64,000 nucleotides of DNA from Micromonospora sp. U21 (GCF_018070045.1 NZ_JAGPYK010000017.1:93807-157806); one strand, 5' to 3'. Numbered from the stretch's first letter, positions 24,121 through 32,865 are shown. Numbers and translations are program-made. The notes: a model not told the origin generated them from the letters alone.

Positions 24121-25266
24121 GTGAAGATCCTGCACACCTCGGACTGGCACGTCGGCAAGGTGCTCAAGGGGCAGTCCCGGGCCGAGGAACACAAGGCCGT
24201 GCTGGCCGGGGTGATCGACATCGCCCGGGCCGAGCAGCCGGACCTGGTCATCGTCGCCGGTGACCTCTACGACACCGCCGCGCCCACCTCCGAGGCGACC
24301 CGGCTGGTCACCCGGGCGCTGACCGCGCTGCGCCGCACCGGCGCGGACGTGGTCGCGATCGGCGGCAATCACGACAACGGCCCGGCGCTGGACGCGCTGC
24401 GGCCGTGGGCGGAGGCCGCCGGCATCACGCTGCGCGGCGGGGTACGGGAAAATCCGGACGAGCACGTGATCGACGGCACCACCGCCGGTGGAGAGCGGTG
24501 GCAGCTGGCCGCGCTGCCGTTCCTGTCCCAGCGGTACGCGGTGCGCGCCCTGGAGATGTACGAGCTGACCGCCGCCGAGGCCAACCAGACGTACGCCGAC
24601 CACCTGGGCCGGGTGCTGGGTCGGCTCACCGAGGGCTTCACCGAGCCGGACCGGGTGCACCTGGTCACCGCGCACCTGACCGTGACCGGCGCGACCACCG
24701 GCGGCGGCGAGCGGGACGCGCACACCGTGCTCGGCTACGCCGTGCCGGCCACCGTCTTCCCGGCCACCGCGCACTACGTGGCGCTGGGCCACCTGCACCG
24801 GGCGCAGCGGGTCATCGGCCCCTGCCCGGTGCGCTACAGCGGCAGTCCGCTCGCGGTGGATTTCGGCGAGCAGGAGAACGTCCCCTCCGTGACGCTGGTC
24901 GAGGTGACCGCCAGCACCGCCGCCCGGGTCCGCGAGGTGCCGGTGACCGCTGCGAGCGCGCTACGCACCGTGCGGGGCACCCTGGCCCAGCTCGCCGAGA
25001 TCGAGGCGCCGGACGCCTGGCTGCGGGTGTACGTGCGGGAGCAGCCCCGCGCCGGCCTGCGCGAGGAGATCCAGGAGCTGCTCCCCCGTGCCCTGGAGAT
25101 CCGGATCGACCCGGAGCTGCTCGCCGCGCCGGGCAGTGGCGCCCGCATCGCGCAACGCTCGGGGCGCTCGCCCCGGGAGCTGTTCGCCGACTACCTGGAC
25201 AGCCGGGGGCACGCCGACGAGGGCGTCCGGGAACTCTTCGACGAGCTCTTCGAGGAGGTCGACTAG
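24121..25266 (+). CDS. sbcD: Exonuclease SbcD (Mre11 family)
   Basis: 381 residues, starting at GTG 24121 with GGAAGG upstream. All metallophosphatase motifs are there: MKILHTSDWHVGK (Asp8, His10), VIVAGDLYDTAAP, IGGNHDNG, and LGHLHRAQ with the histidines that complete the two-metal site; TAHLTV holds a further His. A capping domain fills about 285-381. The partner SbcC is encoded next but one, and together they trim DNA hairpins and blocked ends. The 40 bases before the start (CCCGCAGTCGCG core) resemble the direct repeats at 29299-29408. The gene ends GTCGACTAG, and GTCGACTA occurs again 11 bases later, at the edge of the TnpB insertion. Confidence 0.95.
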   Translation: MKILHTSDWHVGKVLKGQSRAEEHKAVLAGVIDIARAEQPDLVIVAGDLYDTAAPTSEATRLVTRALTALRRTGADVVAIGGNHDNGPALDALRPWAEAAGITLRGGVRENPDEHVIDGTTAGGERWQLAALPFLSQRYAVRALEMYELTAAEANQTYADHLGRVLGRLTEGFTEPDRVHLVTAHLTVTGATTGGGERDAHTVLGYAVPATVFPATAHYVALGHLHRAQRVIGPCPVRYSGSPLAVDFGEQENVPSVTLVEVTASTAARVREVPVTAASALRTVRGTLAQLAEIEAPDAWLRVYVREQPRAGLREEIQELLPRALEIRIDPELLAAPGSGARIAQRSGRSPRELFADYLDSRGHADEGVRELFDELFEEVD

Positions 25267-26827
25267 TTGTCGACTATCCCTGATCTGCGGACCCGCTGGC
25301 GGTCATGCGCACGTTCAGCGACGGCCATGCCTGTTCCGCCGCCGCACGAAAGCGATCAAGGACAAGCTCTTACGGCCGCGAGAGGCCGACGGTGAAAGTT
25401 ACCCGAATCGCGTACTCGACAGCCCTCAACCGGGGTAAGTATGCGGAGTTGGTGGAGCAGGCTCGCCGGTTGGGTCGGGTGCGCAGCGAGGTGTGGCAGC
25501 GGTACGGGTCGGTCGTCGGCGTCGGGTCAGGATTGACGGACCGGCGGGTGCGGGATCGGTGGTTAGCCGACGGCACCCACGAGCGGTTCGGTGTGTTGGC
25601 AAACGCCTGGAAGGAAACCGTCCGCGACACCATGGCCGACATCGGAGCCAGCATGGCGGCGGCCACGGCGCAGGTCCGCCGGGCGATCGGCCGTCGAACG
25701 AGCGATCCGACCGAGCGCAAGCGGATGCTGACCGCGCTGAGGGCTAACCGTTGGGCGGTTGATCCGTTCCTGGCTCGACAGATGCGCAAGCACTGGAAAC
25801 GTGGTCGCAACCGCACGCACGACCAGATCGTGGTACGCGCTGACCAGTACAACGTCGCCGCTGACGCACGTGGCAACCTGTGGCTCGCAATTCCTGGCCT
25901 GCAACGTCGCAGATTGATCAGGATTCCGTTGTCCACGATCGTCGCTCCGACTGGCACGCTGCGGCTGATTCTGCGGGCCGGTCGGGTGGAGGTGCACTAT
26001 CAGACCGACGCGTCGCAGCTGCGCTCGTCGCAGCGCCCGTGCGGCGGACGTACGATCGGCGTCGACAAGGGCTACACCGAAGCCTTGACCGATTCCGACG
26101 GTGATCAACACGGCAGGTTTCTCGGTGAAATTCTTTCCAGCGAGTCGGATCGATTGAAGGAACGTAACCGGCGTCGGGCGCAACTGCGCTCGATCGCGAA
26201 CAACGCCGCCTCGCGTGGTGACCAGACGAAAGCACACCGGATCCGGTGCAACAACCTCGGCACCGTCAAGCGGGACCGGCAGGCTGCCCGCCATCGCGCA
26301 CGGGTCCGCACAGAAATCTTCACTGCTGTGCACCGAGTCGTCGACAAGGCCGCAACCGTCATCGCCGAAGACCTCACCAAGCGCTTCGCCGGGCGCAAGA
26401 CGTTTGGCAAGAATGTCAACCGGCGCCTCGCCGCGTGGACCAAAGGAGTCACCGCCGAGGCGCTAACGAACGTGTCGGAGCGCAGAGGTTCTGCGCTCGT
26501 ACACGTCAACGCCGCCTACACCTCACAAGCCTGTCACCGCTGCGGCAGCCTTCGCCGACGTAGCGGGGATCGGCTTTACTGCAGCCCGTGCGGGGTGGTG
26601 TGGCAGGCCGACGTGAACGCCGCGATCAACATCCTGCAACGAGCAGTCGATCCCGACATCGCACTGCACACCCCACATTACCGGGTGAAGCAGATCTTGC
26701 AGGACCGGACTGATCGCCACCGGACCAGACTGCCGGTCCAGGACTCCAGCCCGGCTACCACCGAGCGGAGAGCGAAACATCCGAACTGCTCGGCGACGAG
26801 CAACAGTAGGAAGCAGGTCGATCGCTG
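25267..26827 (+). mobile_element. TnpB-only IS605/IS607-type element between sbcD and sbcC
   Basis: The interval between the sbcD stop and the sbcC start is occupied by a TnpB gene and 125 bases of upstream sequence. There is no tnpA (Y1 or serine recombinase) gene, so it is a non-autonomous insertion. Exact ends cannot be fixed: these elements have no terminal inverted repeats or target duplications. Left border candidates lie near 25267-25280 (GTTGTCGACTATCCC); the right border must be before the sbcC ATG at 26828. G+C in the tnpB gene is visibly lower and codon use less biased than in the neighbours, which fits acquisition. Confidence 0.75.
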
Positions 26828-26828
26828 A
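25392..26828 (+). CDS. tnpB: TnpB family RNA-guided endonuclease
   Basis: 478 residues from GTG 25392 (GAGAGG upstream). The RuvC-like triad is complete: Asp225 in IGVDKGYTEA, Glu326 in VIAEDLT and Asp407 in WQADVNAA. The zinc ribbon has Cys381, Cys384, Cys397 and Cys400. Known TnpBs cut DNA next to a short motif, guided by an omega RNA that ends at the element's right border; here the last 45 residues (after about 430) are likely just scaffold sequence read through as protein. The stop TGA overlaps the sbcC start (TGATG), so sbcC may be translated by coupling. All catalytic residues are kept, so the enzyme may be active. Confidence 0.88.
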   Translation: MKVTRIAYSTALNRGKYAELVEQARRLGRVRSEVWQRYGSVVGVGSGLTDRRVRDRWLADGTHERFGVLANAWKETVRDTMADIGASMAAATAQVRRAIGRRTSDPTERKRMLTALRANRWAVDPFLARQMRKHWKRGRNRTHDQIVVRADQYNVAADARGNLWLAIPGLQRRRLIRIPLSTIVAPTGTLRLILRAGRVEVHYQTDASQLRSSQRPCGGRTIGVDKGYTEALTDSDGDQHGRFLGEILSSESDRLKERNRRRAQLRSIANNAASRGDQTKAHRIRCNNLGTVKRDRQAARHRARVRTEIFTAVHRVVDKAATVIAEDLTKRFAGRKTFGKNVNRRLAAWTKGVTAEALTNVSERRGSALVHVNAAYTSQACHRCGSLRRRSGDRLYCSPCGVVWQADVNAAINILQRAVDPDIALHTPHYRVKQILQDRTDRHRTRLPVQDSSPATTERRAKHPNCSATSNSRKQVDR

Positions 26829-29302
26829 TGCGTCCGATGCGGCTGGACATGGCCGGGTTCACGGTCTTCCGGGACGACACCACCGTCGACTTCACCGACG
26901 CCGACTTCTTCGCCCTGATCGGGCCGACCGGCTCGGGCAAGTCCACCGTGCTGGACGCCATCTGCTTCGTCCTCTACGGCACGGTGCCCCGCTGGGGCGG
27001 CACCCGGGGGTTGGCCAACGCGCTCGCGCCGTCGGCGACCGAGGCCCGGGTCCGGCTGGTCTTCGAGTCCGGCGGGGCCCGGTACGTGGCCACCCGGGTG
27101 GTGCGCCGGGACGGCCGGGGCAACGTCAAGACCGCGAACGCCGGGTTGCAGCTGATGCCGGCCGGTTTCGACGTGACCAAACTGGACACCGGCCTGAGCC
27201 CGGAGGACCTCGGCGAGGTGGTGGCTGGCACCCCCGCCGAGATGGAGCAGGCGGTGCTGGAGGCGGTCGGGCTGCCGTACGAGCAGTTCACGAGCTGCGT
27301 GGTGCTGCCGCAGGGGCAGTTCGCCGACTTCCTGCACGCCAAGCCGGCGACCCGGCAGCAGATCCTGGTCAACCTGCTCGGCCTCGGCGTCTACGAGGAC
27401 GTGCAGAAGCGGGCGACGGCGCGCGCGGCGCAGGCGGAGGCCCGCCTGGACGCCGTCGACCAGCTGCTCGCCGGGCTGACCGGCGTGGACGACGCGGCGC
27501 TGGTCGAGGCCGATGCCCGGGTCGACCGGATGACCGAGCTGGCCGCCGCGGTGACCGCGGCCGTGCCGGAGCTGGCGGCGGCCCGGGCCACCGCGCGCGA
27601 GGCTGCGGCGACCCTGACCGCACTCGACGACGAGCTCACCGTGCTGACCGGGGTGCGCGCGCCGGGCGGCGTGGCCGAGGTGGCCCTCGCGGTGACCGCG
27701 GCGCGGGCCGAGGCCGAGGCGGCGGCCACCGGCGTGTCGCTGGCCGAGGAGCGGGAGGAGAAGCTGCGCGGGGAGCTGGCCGGCGCCGGGGACGAGAGCG
27801 CGCTGCGGCTGCTGCTGCGGGCGTACGACGACCGCGACCGACTGACCGGCGAGGCCGAGACGGTCCGCGCGACGGTGACCGCGGCGAACGACGAACACGC
27901 CGCGGCGGTGGCGGCGCTGGCGGCCGCCCGGGCCGACGCCGAGCGGGCCGAGGCCGAGCTGGAGGCGGCCTTCCGGGCGCACGAGGAGGCGAAGGCCACT
28001 GACCTGGCGGTCAGCCTGCGGGTACACCTGCATCCCGGCGCGGCCTGCCCGGTCTGTACGCAGCCGGTGGCCGAGGTGCCGGCGGTGCCGGCCGACTCGG
28101 CGGTGGTCGCCGCCACGGCGGCCGGCAAGGCGGCGCGGGCCGCCAGCAAGGCCGCGCAGGCGGTCGTGCAGCAGCGGGACGTGGCGGCACGCGACCTGGA
28201 ACGGCTGTTGGTGCAGGCCCGGGCCCGGCAGGAGCAGCTGGACGCCCGGCTGGCCGAGCTGGCCGGGCAGCTCTCCGGGGCGGCGGAGCCGGCCGTGTTG
28301 CGCCGGGAGCTGGCCGAGCACGCCCGGCTGCGACGCGCGCTGGAGGAGGCGGCGACCGCCGTTCGAGCCGGTCGGGACGCCGCCCGCCAGGCCCGCGCCG
28401 GGGTGGACGCCGCCGAGGAGCGGCTGCGGGCGGCCTGGCGGCGCTTCGACACCACTCGTGACGGGCTGGCGCGGTTCGGCCCGCCCGCGACCGACCGGGA
28501 CGACGTCGCCGTCGCGTGGGCGGCGCTGACCGGCTGGGCGGCCACCGAGGCGGACCGCCGCCGTGCCGACCGGGCCGGCCGGGCCGCCGTGGTCGGCGAA
28601 GCCGAGGCGGCGGCCGACGCGGTGCAGCGGAGCATCGCCGGCGTCTTCGCCGCCGCCGACGTGCCGGTCGCGGAGGACCCGGTGCACGCCGCGACCGTGG
28701 CGGTGGAGCGGGCCGGGGCCGACCGGCGGCGGCTACGGGAACGCCGCGAGCAGGCTGGGACGCTGCGCGAGCAGCGCGCCGGTCACGAGCGGGAGGCGCA
28801 GGTGGCCCGCGCGCTGGCCGGGCACCTGCGGGCCAACAACTTCGAACGGTGGCTGCTGGCCGAGGCGTTGGACCTGCTGGTCGACGGCGCGTCGGGGATC
28901 CTGCGGGAGCTCTCCGGGGGGCAGTACGAGCTGGTGCATGACAAGGGTGAGTTCTTCGTGGTCGACCACCACGATGCCGGGCTGCGCCGGGGCGTGCGCA
29001 CGCTCTCCGGCGGCGAGACGTTCCAGGCGTCGCTGGCGCTGGCGCTGGCGCTCTCCGAGCAGCTGGCCGGGATGTCGACCACGGCGGCGAGCCTGGAGTC
29101 GATCGTCCTGGACGAGGGCTTCGGCACGCTGGACGCGGCCACCCTGGACACGGTGGCGGCCACGTTGGAAAATCTGGCCGCCCGGGGCGACCGGATGGTC
29201 GGCGTGGTCACGCACGTGCCGGCGCTGGCCGAACGGATTCCGGTCCGTTTCGAGGTGCGCAAGGATGCCCGCTCGGCGCGCGTGGAACGGACCGGCCGGT
29301 GA
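26828..29302 (+). CDS. sbcC: SbcC (Rad50 family) SMC-like ATPase
   Basis: 824 residues. Walker A GPTGSGKST is at 32-40; two long coiled-coil arms rich in Ala, Arg and Glu run about 180-400 and 415-640; the zinc hook CPVC is at 407-410; the ABC signature TLSGGE is near 727 and Walker B IVLDEGFGTLD near 758. The start ATG at 26828 shares bases with the TnpB stop. It forms the ATPase of the SbcCD nuclease. The stop TGA lies in the first copy of the 51-base direct repeat (GTGA at 29299). Confidence 0.94.
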   Translation: MRPMRLDMAGFTVFRDDTTVDFTDADFFALIGPTGSGKSTVLDAICFVLYGTVPRWGGTRGLANALAPSATEARVRLVFESGGARYVATRVVRRDGRGNVKTANAGLQLMPAGFDVTKLDTGLSPEDLGEVVAGTPAEMEQAVLEAVGLPYEQFTSCVVLPQGQFADFLHAKPATRQQILVNLLGLGVYEDVQKRATARAAQAEARLDAVDQLLAGLTGVDDAALVEADARVDRMTELAAAVTAAVPELAAARATAREAAATLTALDDELTVLTGVRAPGGVAEVALAVTAARAEAEAAATGVSLAEEREEKLRGELAGAGDESALRLLLRAYDDRDRLTGEAETVRATVTAANDEHAAAVAALAAARADAERAEAELEAAFRAHEEAKATDLAVSLRVHLHPGAACPVCTQPVAEVPAVPADSAVVAATAAGKAARAASKAAQAVVQQRDVAARDLERLLVQARARQEQLDARLAELAGQLSGAAEPAVLRRELAEHARLRRALEEAATAVRAGRDAARQARAGVDAAEERLRAAWRRFDTTRDGLARFGPPATDRDDVAVAWAALTGWAATEADRRRADRAGRAAVVGEAEAAADAVQRSIAGVFAAADVPVAEDPVHAATVAVERAGADRRRLRERREQAGTLREQRAGHEREAQVARALAGHLRANNFERWLLAEALDLLVDGASGILRELSGGQYELVHDKGEFFVVDHHDAGLRRGVRTLSGGETFQASLALALALSEQLAGMSTTAASLESIVLDEGFGTLDAATLDTVAATLENLAARGDRMVGVVTHVPALAERIPVRFEVRKDARSARVERTGR

Positions 29303-29408
29303 GCGCGAGGAGTGCAGCGCAGCGGAGCCCCGCAGTCGCGAACGAAAGGCGGGCACCGTGAGCGCGAGGAGTGCAGCGCAGCGGAGCCCCGCAGTCGCGA
29401 ACGAAAGG
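29299..29408 (+). repeat. Two 51-bp direct repeats at the sbcC-nurA junction
   Basis: 29299-29349 and 29358-29408 are identical (period 59); each starts GTGAGCGCGAGG, has CCCCGCAGTCGCG in the middle and ends GAACGAAAGG. The sbcC stop codon is part of the first copy and the second copy supplies the AAAGG ribosome site of the next gene. A shortened relative precedes sbcD (24082-24120). Confidence 0.9.
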
Positions 29409-29416
29409 GTGGCTCG

Positions 29417-30376
29417 ATGACCGACGCCGCGTTCTTCGTGGACTCGTGGGACCCGGCGTACGGGGCGTCGTTCGAGGCGTCCGCCGCCGGGCCGGCCGCG
29501 CCGAGCAGCGCGCAGGTCGACGCGGACGTGGAGCTGCCCGCCGTGGACTGGCGGGCGATCGGGGTACGGCCGGGCGTGCGGGCGCCGGAGGTGGTGCTGC
29601 TGGTCGACGGGGTACGCCGGATCGATGCGAGCATCTGGACGGCCGAGGCCGACGGCGGGTCGTTCCCGGGGCTGGCCGCCTCGTACGCGGCGGGGGTGGT
29701 CCGCTGTGACCTGGGCCGGGGTGTGGCGCAGCTGGCCGGCACCCGGGTCGGCCGGGGCCTGTTCACCGCGAGCCCGTCGGCGCAGGACGTGGTGACGGGG
29801 GCGATCCGCTACCCGGTGCACCGGGTGGGCGGCACCGGCGAGTTGGCCAAGCTGCCGGCCGCCGTGCAGGGTCCGCTGACCGCGCTGGAGGTCGCGGTCT
29901 CCGACGCCGCCCGGGTCGACGGCGATCTGCTGGTGGTGGACGGCCCGTTGCGCAGCCGGCGGCAGTTGCCGCGCACCCTGGGGTACATCAAGACGCAGCA
30001 CAGCCAGTACCTGGACGGCCGGCTGACCGCCGTGGTGACCGGCCTGGCGCCGCGTGAGCGCTCGCCCGTGTTCCGGCTGGGCACGGCGTGGGGCGGCTGG
30101 TCGTGGTATTTGCGGCTGCCGGTGGCCGTCGGCGCTCCGTGGGCCGGGATCGTCCGGGTGGAGTGTTCCGCGGACCTGCCCGTCGAGGCGGCGATCGAGC
30201 TGGCCGACCTGTCGCTGGTCACTCTGCCGCGGTTCGCGTCGACCCCGTACAAGGATCCGCGGGCTCCGCAGAACCTGATCCCGATCGCCGGCCTGGAGCG
30301 CCGGCTGCGGGCCCTGCTCGGCGACTCCCGGTTGTTGCATCGCGCGCTGACGGCCGCGGCCCGAGCGGCCCGCTGA
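29417..30376 (+). CDS. NurA-like nuclease-domain protein
   Basis: 319 residues; ATG at 29417 preceded by AAAGGGTGG. No full match is obvious, but the order of motifs fits the NurA fold: an acidic strand VVLLVDGVRRIDA (about 57-69), a second strand LLVVDGPLRSRRQLP (about 175-189) like the DG[SP]L motif of NurA, followed by LGYIKTQHSQYL, which has the lysine seen in NurA/RNase H-like nucleases, and WGGWSWYLRLP late in the protein. Neighbours HerA, SbcD and SbcC support it strongly, since NurA is HerA's nuclease partner. Assignment is inference from motifs and context. Confidence 0.6.
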   Translation: MTDAAFFVDSWDPAYGASFEASAAGPAAPSSAQVDADVELPAVDWRAIGVRPGVRAPEVVLLVDGVRRIDASIWTAEADGGSFPGLAASYAAGVVRCDLGRGVAQLAGTRVGRGLFTASPSAQDVVTGAIRYPVHRVGGTGELAKLPAAVQGPLTALEVAVSDAARVDGDLLVVDGPLRSRRQLPRTLGYIKTQHSQYLDGRLTAVVTGLAPRERSPVFRLGTAWGGWSWYLRLPVAVGAPWAGIVRVECSADLPVEAAIELADLSLVTLPRFASTPYKDPRAPQNLIPIAGLERRLRALLGDSRLLHRALTAAARAAR

Positions 30377-30394
30377 CCGCGGACACTGGTCGGG

Positions 30395-31252
30395 ATGGGG
30401 CGCAAGCGGGCGGGTGACCGGGTGGTCGAGCAGGTGGACACCGGGCAGGCCGAGCTGATCCTGGATCCGGATCGCCTCGGCTCGTGGACGCTGCTGCTGG
30501 ACGGCGCCCCGCAGTCGCACGTCGATCTGACCGATCCCACCCATCTGGAGTTCGAGTACGTGCGGCGGTTGGCCGCGGCGATCGACCTGATCGCGCCGGC
30601 CGGCGAGCCGCTGCGCGTGCTGCACCTCGGCGGTGGGGCGTTGACCTTGCCGCGGTACGTCTCCGCCACCCGGCCCGGCTCCACGCAGCGGGTGTCCGAG
30701 GTGGACGGGGCGCTGGTGGAGCTGGTCCGCCGGGCGCTGCCCTGGCCGGCGGATGCCCGGCTGCGGGTCCGGGTCGAGGATGCCCGGGCCGTGCTGGCCG
30801 CGACCCGGGACGCCAGCTACGACGTGGTGGTCGCCGACGTCTTCGCCGGGGCTCGCACCCCGGCCCACCTCACCTCTGTGGAGTACGTGGCCGAGGTGGC
30901 CCGGGTGCTCCGCCCCGCGGGCTGGTACCTGGCGAACCTCGCCGACGGCCCGCCGCTGCGGCATGCCCGTGGGCAGGTCGCCACGGTCCGCTCGGTGCTG
31001 CCCCGGGCCTGCCTGGTCGGGGACGCGGCGGTGTTGCGCGGGCGCCGGTACGGCAACCTCGTCCTGGTCGCCGGGCGGACCGAGCCTCCGGTGGCCGAGC
31101 TGACCCGGCGGGCGGCCGGCGACTGGTTCCCCGGCCGGGTGGTGGCCGGCGACGAGCTGGACCGCTTCGCTGGCGGCGCTGCGGTGGTGCGGGACGCCGA
31201 CGCCACCGGCTCGGATCCGCCACCGCCGGGCCTGTTCTCCGTCCGCCGCTGA
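30395..31252 (+). CDS. Spermidine synthase-like methyltransferase-fold protein
   Basis: 285 residues with a Rossmann fold like polyamine aminopropyltransferases: the glycine loop VLHLGGGALTLPRY (about 71-84), the acidic end of strand 2 in VSEVDGALVELVRR, RVRVEDARAVL, and YDVVVADVFAGARTPAHL in place of the catalytic D-x-x-x-P region. Stand-alone proteins like this are common in actinomycetes and mostly are not proven spermidine synthases. It follows the NurA-like gene by 18 bases on the same strand, so it may be part of that operon, but nothing links its function to DNA repair. Confidence 0.82.
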   Translation: MGRKRAGDRVVEQVDTGQAELILDPDRLGSWTLLLDGAPQSHVDLTDPTHLEFEYVRRLAAAIDLIAPAGEPLRVLHLGGGALTLPRYVSATRPGSTQRVSEVDGALVELVRRALPWPADARLRVRVEDARAVLAATRDASYDVVVADVFAGARTPAHLTSVEYVAEVARVLRPAGWYLANLADGPPLRHARGQVATVRSVLPRACLVGDAAVLRGRRYGNLVLVAGRTEPPVAELTRRAAGDWFPGRVVAGDELDRFAGGAAVVRDADATGSDPPPPGLFSVRR

Positions 31253-31510
31253 CCGGCCCACCGGACGGTGTCGCGGAACTTTTTTCGCGGTTTGTTGATC
31301 CGCTCGGGGCGGCGCTGCGTACCACCGGGCGGCCGACCTGGTGGGCGGCGTTGGTCAACGGACACCCCGGAGGTCTGCATGCACGCGGTGGCGGCCGGTT
31401 GGCATGGCGACGCGATTCGCGCGGACTGGATGTCCGCACGATCCTCGTCGCGGCCGACCTCGTCTGCCCGGGGGGTCGACGGACGACCGCCCTCTCGCCA
31501 GAATGGTCCG

Positions 31511-32071
31511 GTGACGCCGCGACCGGCGCCCGGGCGCCATCAGGCGACGTCAACCGAGGCGAGCCACTCCGACCAGTTGATCCGGCTGCTCTACGCCGAG
31601 CACGCCGGCCCGTTGCTGATGTTCGTCATGCGGCTCACCGGGGGGGACCGGCAGCGCGCGGAGGACATCGTCCAGGAGACGCTGCTGCGGGCCTGGCGCA
31701 ACGCGCACCGCCTCGGTACGCAGGGGCAGGGCTCGTTGCGGCCGTGGTTGGTCACGGTGGCCCGCCGGATCGCCATCGACGAGCACCGCAGCCAGGAGGC
31801 CCGGCCGCCGGAGACGTACGACCGGGACCTGACCGCGTTCGCCGAGGCGGACAGCACCGACCGGGTGCTGCGCACCATGACCGTGGCGGACGCCCTGCGT
31901 ACGCTGAGTCAGTCGCACCGCGAGATCCTGATCTCGACGTACTTCCGGGGGCGGACGGTGCCGGAGGCCGCCGAGGAGTTGGGGCTTCCACTCGGCACCG
32001 CCAAGTCGCGGGTCTACTACGCGCTGCGCGCGCTTCGCACGGCTCTGCAGGAGCGGGGGGTGACAGAATGA
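31511..32071 (+). CDS. ECF RNA polymerase sigma factor
   Basis: About 186 residues from the GTG at 31511; the frame is open further upstream but that part is not conserved-looking. Region 2 is seen in LIRLLYAEHAGPLLMFVMRL and DIVQETLLRAWRNA, followed by LRPWLVTVARRIAIDEHR; region 4 in DALRTLSQSHREIL and VPEAAEELGLPLGTAKSRVY. The domain set and zinc-binding anti-sigma partner resemble SigK/SigL-type ECF groups of actinobacteria. The stop overlaps the anti-sigma ATG by four bases. The 258 bases upstream contain CGCGGAA and TTCGCG around a T6 run at 31272-31288; no clear ECF promoter with the right spacing. Confidence 0.92.
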   Translation: MTPRPAPGRHQATSTEASHSDQLIRLLYAEHAGPLLMFVMRLTGGDRQRAEDIVQETLLRAWRNAHRLGTQGQGSLRPWLVTVARRIAIDEHRSQEARPPETYDRDLTAFAEADSTDRVLRTMTVADALRTLSQSHREILISTYFRGRTVPEAAEELGLPLGTAKSRVYYALRALRTALQERGVTE

Positions 32072-32853
32072 GCCGGCCAGACCACATGGACGTCGCCGCG
32101 TACGCGCTGGGCGTCCTCGACGAGCAGGACACCGAGCGGTTCGAGGAGCATCTCGCCACCTGCTGGGCGTGCGCGGCCGAGTTGGAGACGATGGTGCCGG
32201 TGGTCGGGCTCCTGTCCGACATCGACGGCGAGACGATGATGGCGCTGGAGCAGACCGCGACCGACCCGGCGTTGCTGGACCGGACGCTGGTGGCGGTCCG
32301 CGCCGACCGGCGGCGCACCCGGTTCCGCCAGTTGCTCGCCACCGCCGCGGCGGTGGTGGTCTTCGGTGGCCTGACCGGGATCGGCTTCGTCAGCGTGACC
32401 GACGACGAGCCGCCGGGGGTGCTCGCCGAGCCGACGCTGAGCGCGCCGGGGAACGAGCCGCCGACGAGCGCGCCGACCGGGCCGCCTTCCGGCCCCGGGT
32501 TTGGCGGCAACGAGGAGGTGGAGGGCGACCAGGTCGACGCCACCGACCCGACCACGGGTGTGCAGGCGACGATGTTCCTGGTCACCAAGGATTACGGCAC
32601 CCGGATTAACTTCAGCCTCCAGCGGCTGCCCGGCCCGCTCGTCTGCCGACTGGTGGTGCAGCGCAAGAATTCGACCACGGAGGTCATCTCGACCTGGTCG
32701 GTGCCGCCCGGCGGCTACGGCACCAACACCCGCCCGCAGGGCCTCGAGTTGAGCGCTTCGACGGCGGCCCCGGTCGACGACATCAAGCAGATCCAGGTGC
32801 AGTCGGTGAACGGCAACGGGGTGGCCAGCCCGCTGGTCACGGTGCCCATGTAG
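32068..32853 (+). CDS. Membrane anti-sigma factor (zinc-binding, RskA-like)
   Basis: 261 residues. The N-terminal cytoplasmic domain has the zinc anti-sigma motif H-x3-C-x2-C (HLATCWAC, about 32-39). One membrane helix lies at about 92-112. The outside part begins with a Pro/Gly-rich linker of about 40 residues and ends in a small beta domain (about 155-261) like the extracytoplasmic RskA domain. It would hold the sigma factor at the membrane until a signal causes its release, probably by proteolysis. Start overlaps the sigma stop (ATGA), the usual coupling of such pairs. Confidence 0.9.
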   Translation: MSRPDHMDVAAYALGVLDEQDTERFEEHLATCWACAAELETMVPVVGLLSDIDGETMMALEQTATDPALLDRTLVAVRADRRRTRFRQLLATAAAVVVFGGLTGIGFVSVTDDEPPGVLAEPTLSAPGNEPPTSAPTGPPSGPGFGGNEEVEGDQVDATDPTTGVQATMFLVTKDYGTRINFSLQRLPGPLVCRLVVQRKNSTTEVISTWSVPPGGYGTNTRPQGLELSASTAAPVDDIKQIQVQSVNGNGVASPLVTVPM

Positions 32854-32865
32854 GTTCGCGTACCG

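Noticed and set aside
25392..26828. Type V Cas12 effector instead of TnpB
   Set aside because: 478 residues, standard TnpB architecture, no CRISPR array or adaptation genes in the window.
28733..31261. 842-codon minus-strand open frame over sbcC, NurA-like and spermidine synthase-like genes
   Set aside because: It spans three well supported plus-strand genes; its product is compositionally biased with no domain.
31272..31296. GGAAC...GTT as an ECF promoter for the sigma gene at 31511
   Set aside because: Spacing is 14 bases instead of about 16-18; the T6 run within an inverted CGCGGAA/TTCGCG suits a terminator equally well.
30484..32853. 789-codon frame that ends in the anti-sigma factor
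   Set aside because: Only the part from 32068 is real; upstream it is an alternative frame of the aminopropyltransferase-like and sigma genes.
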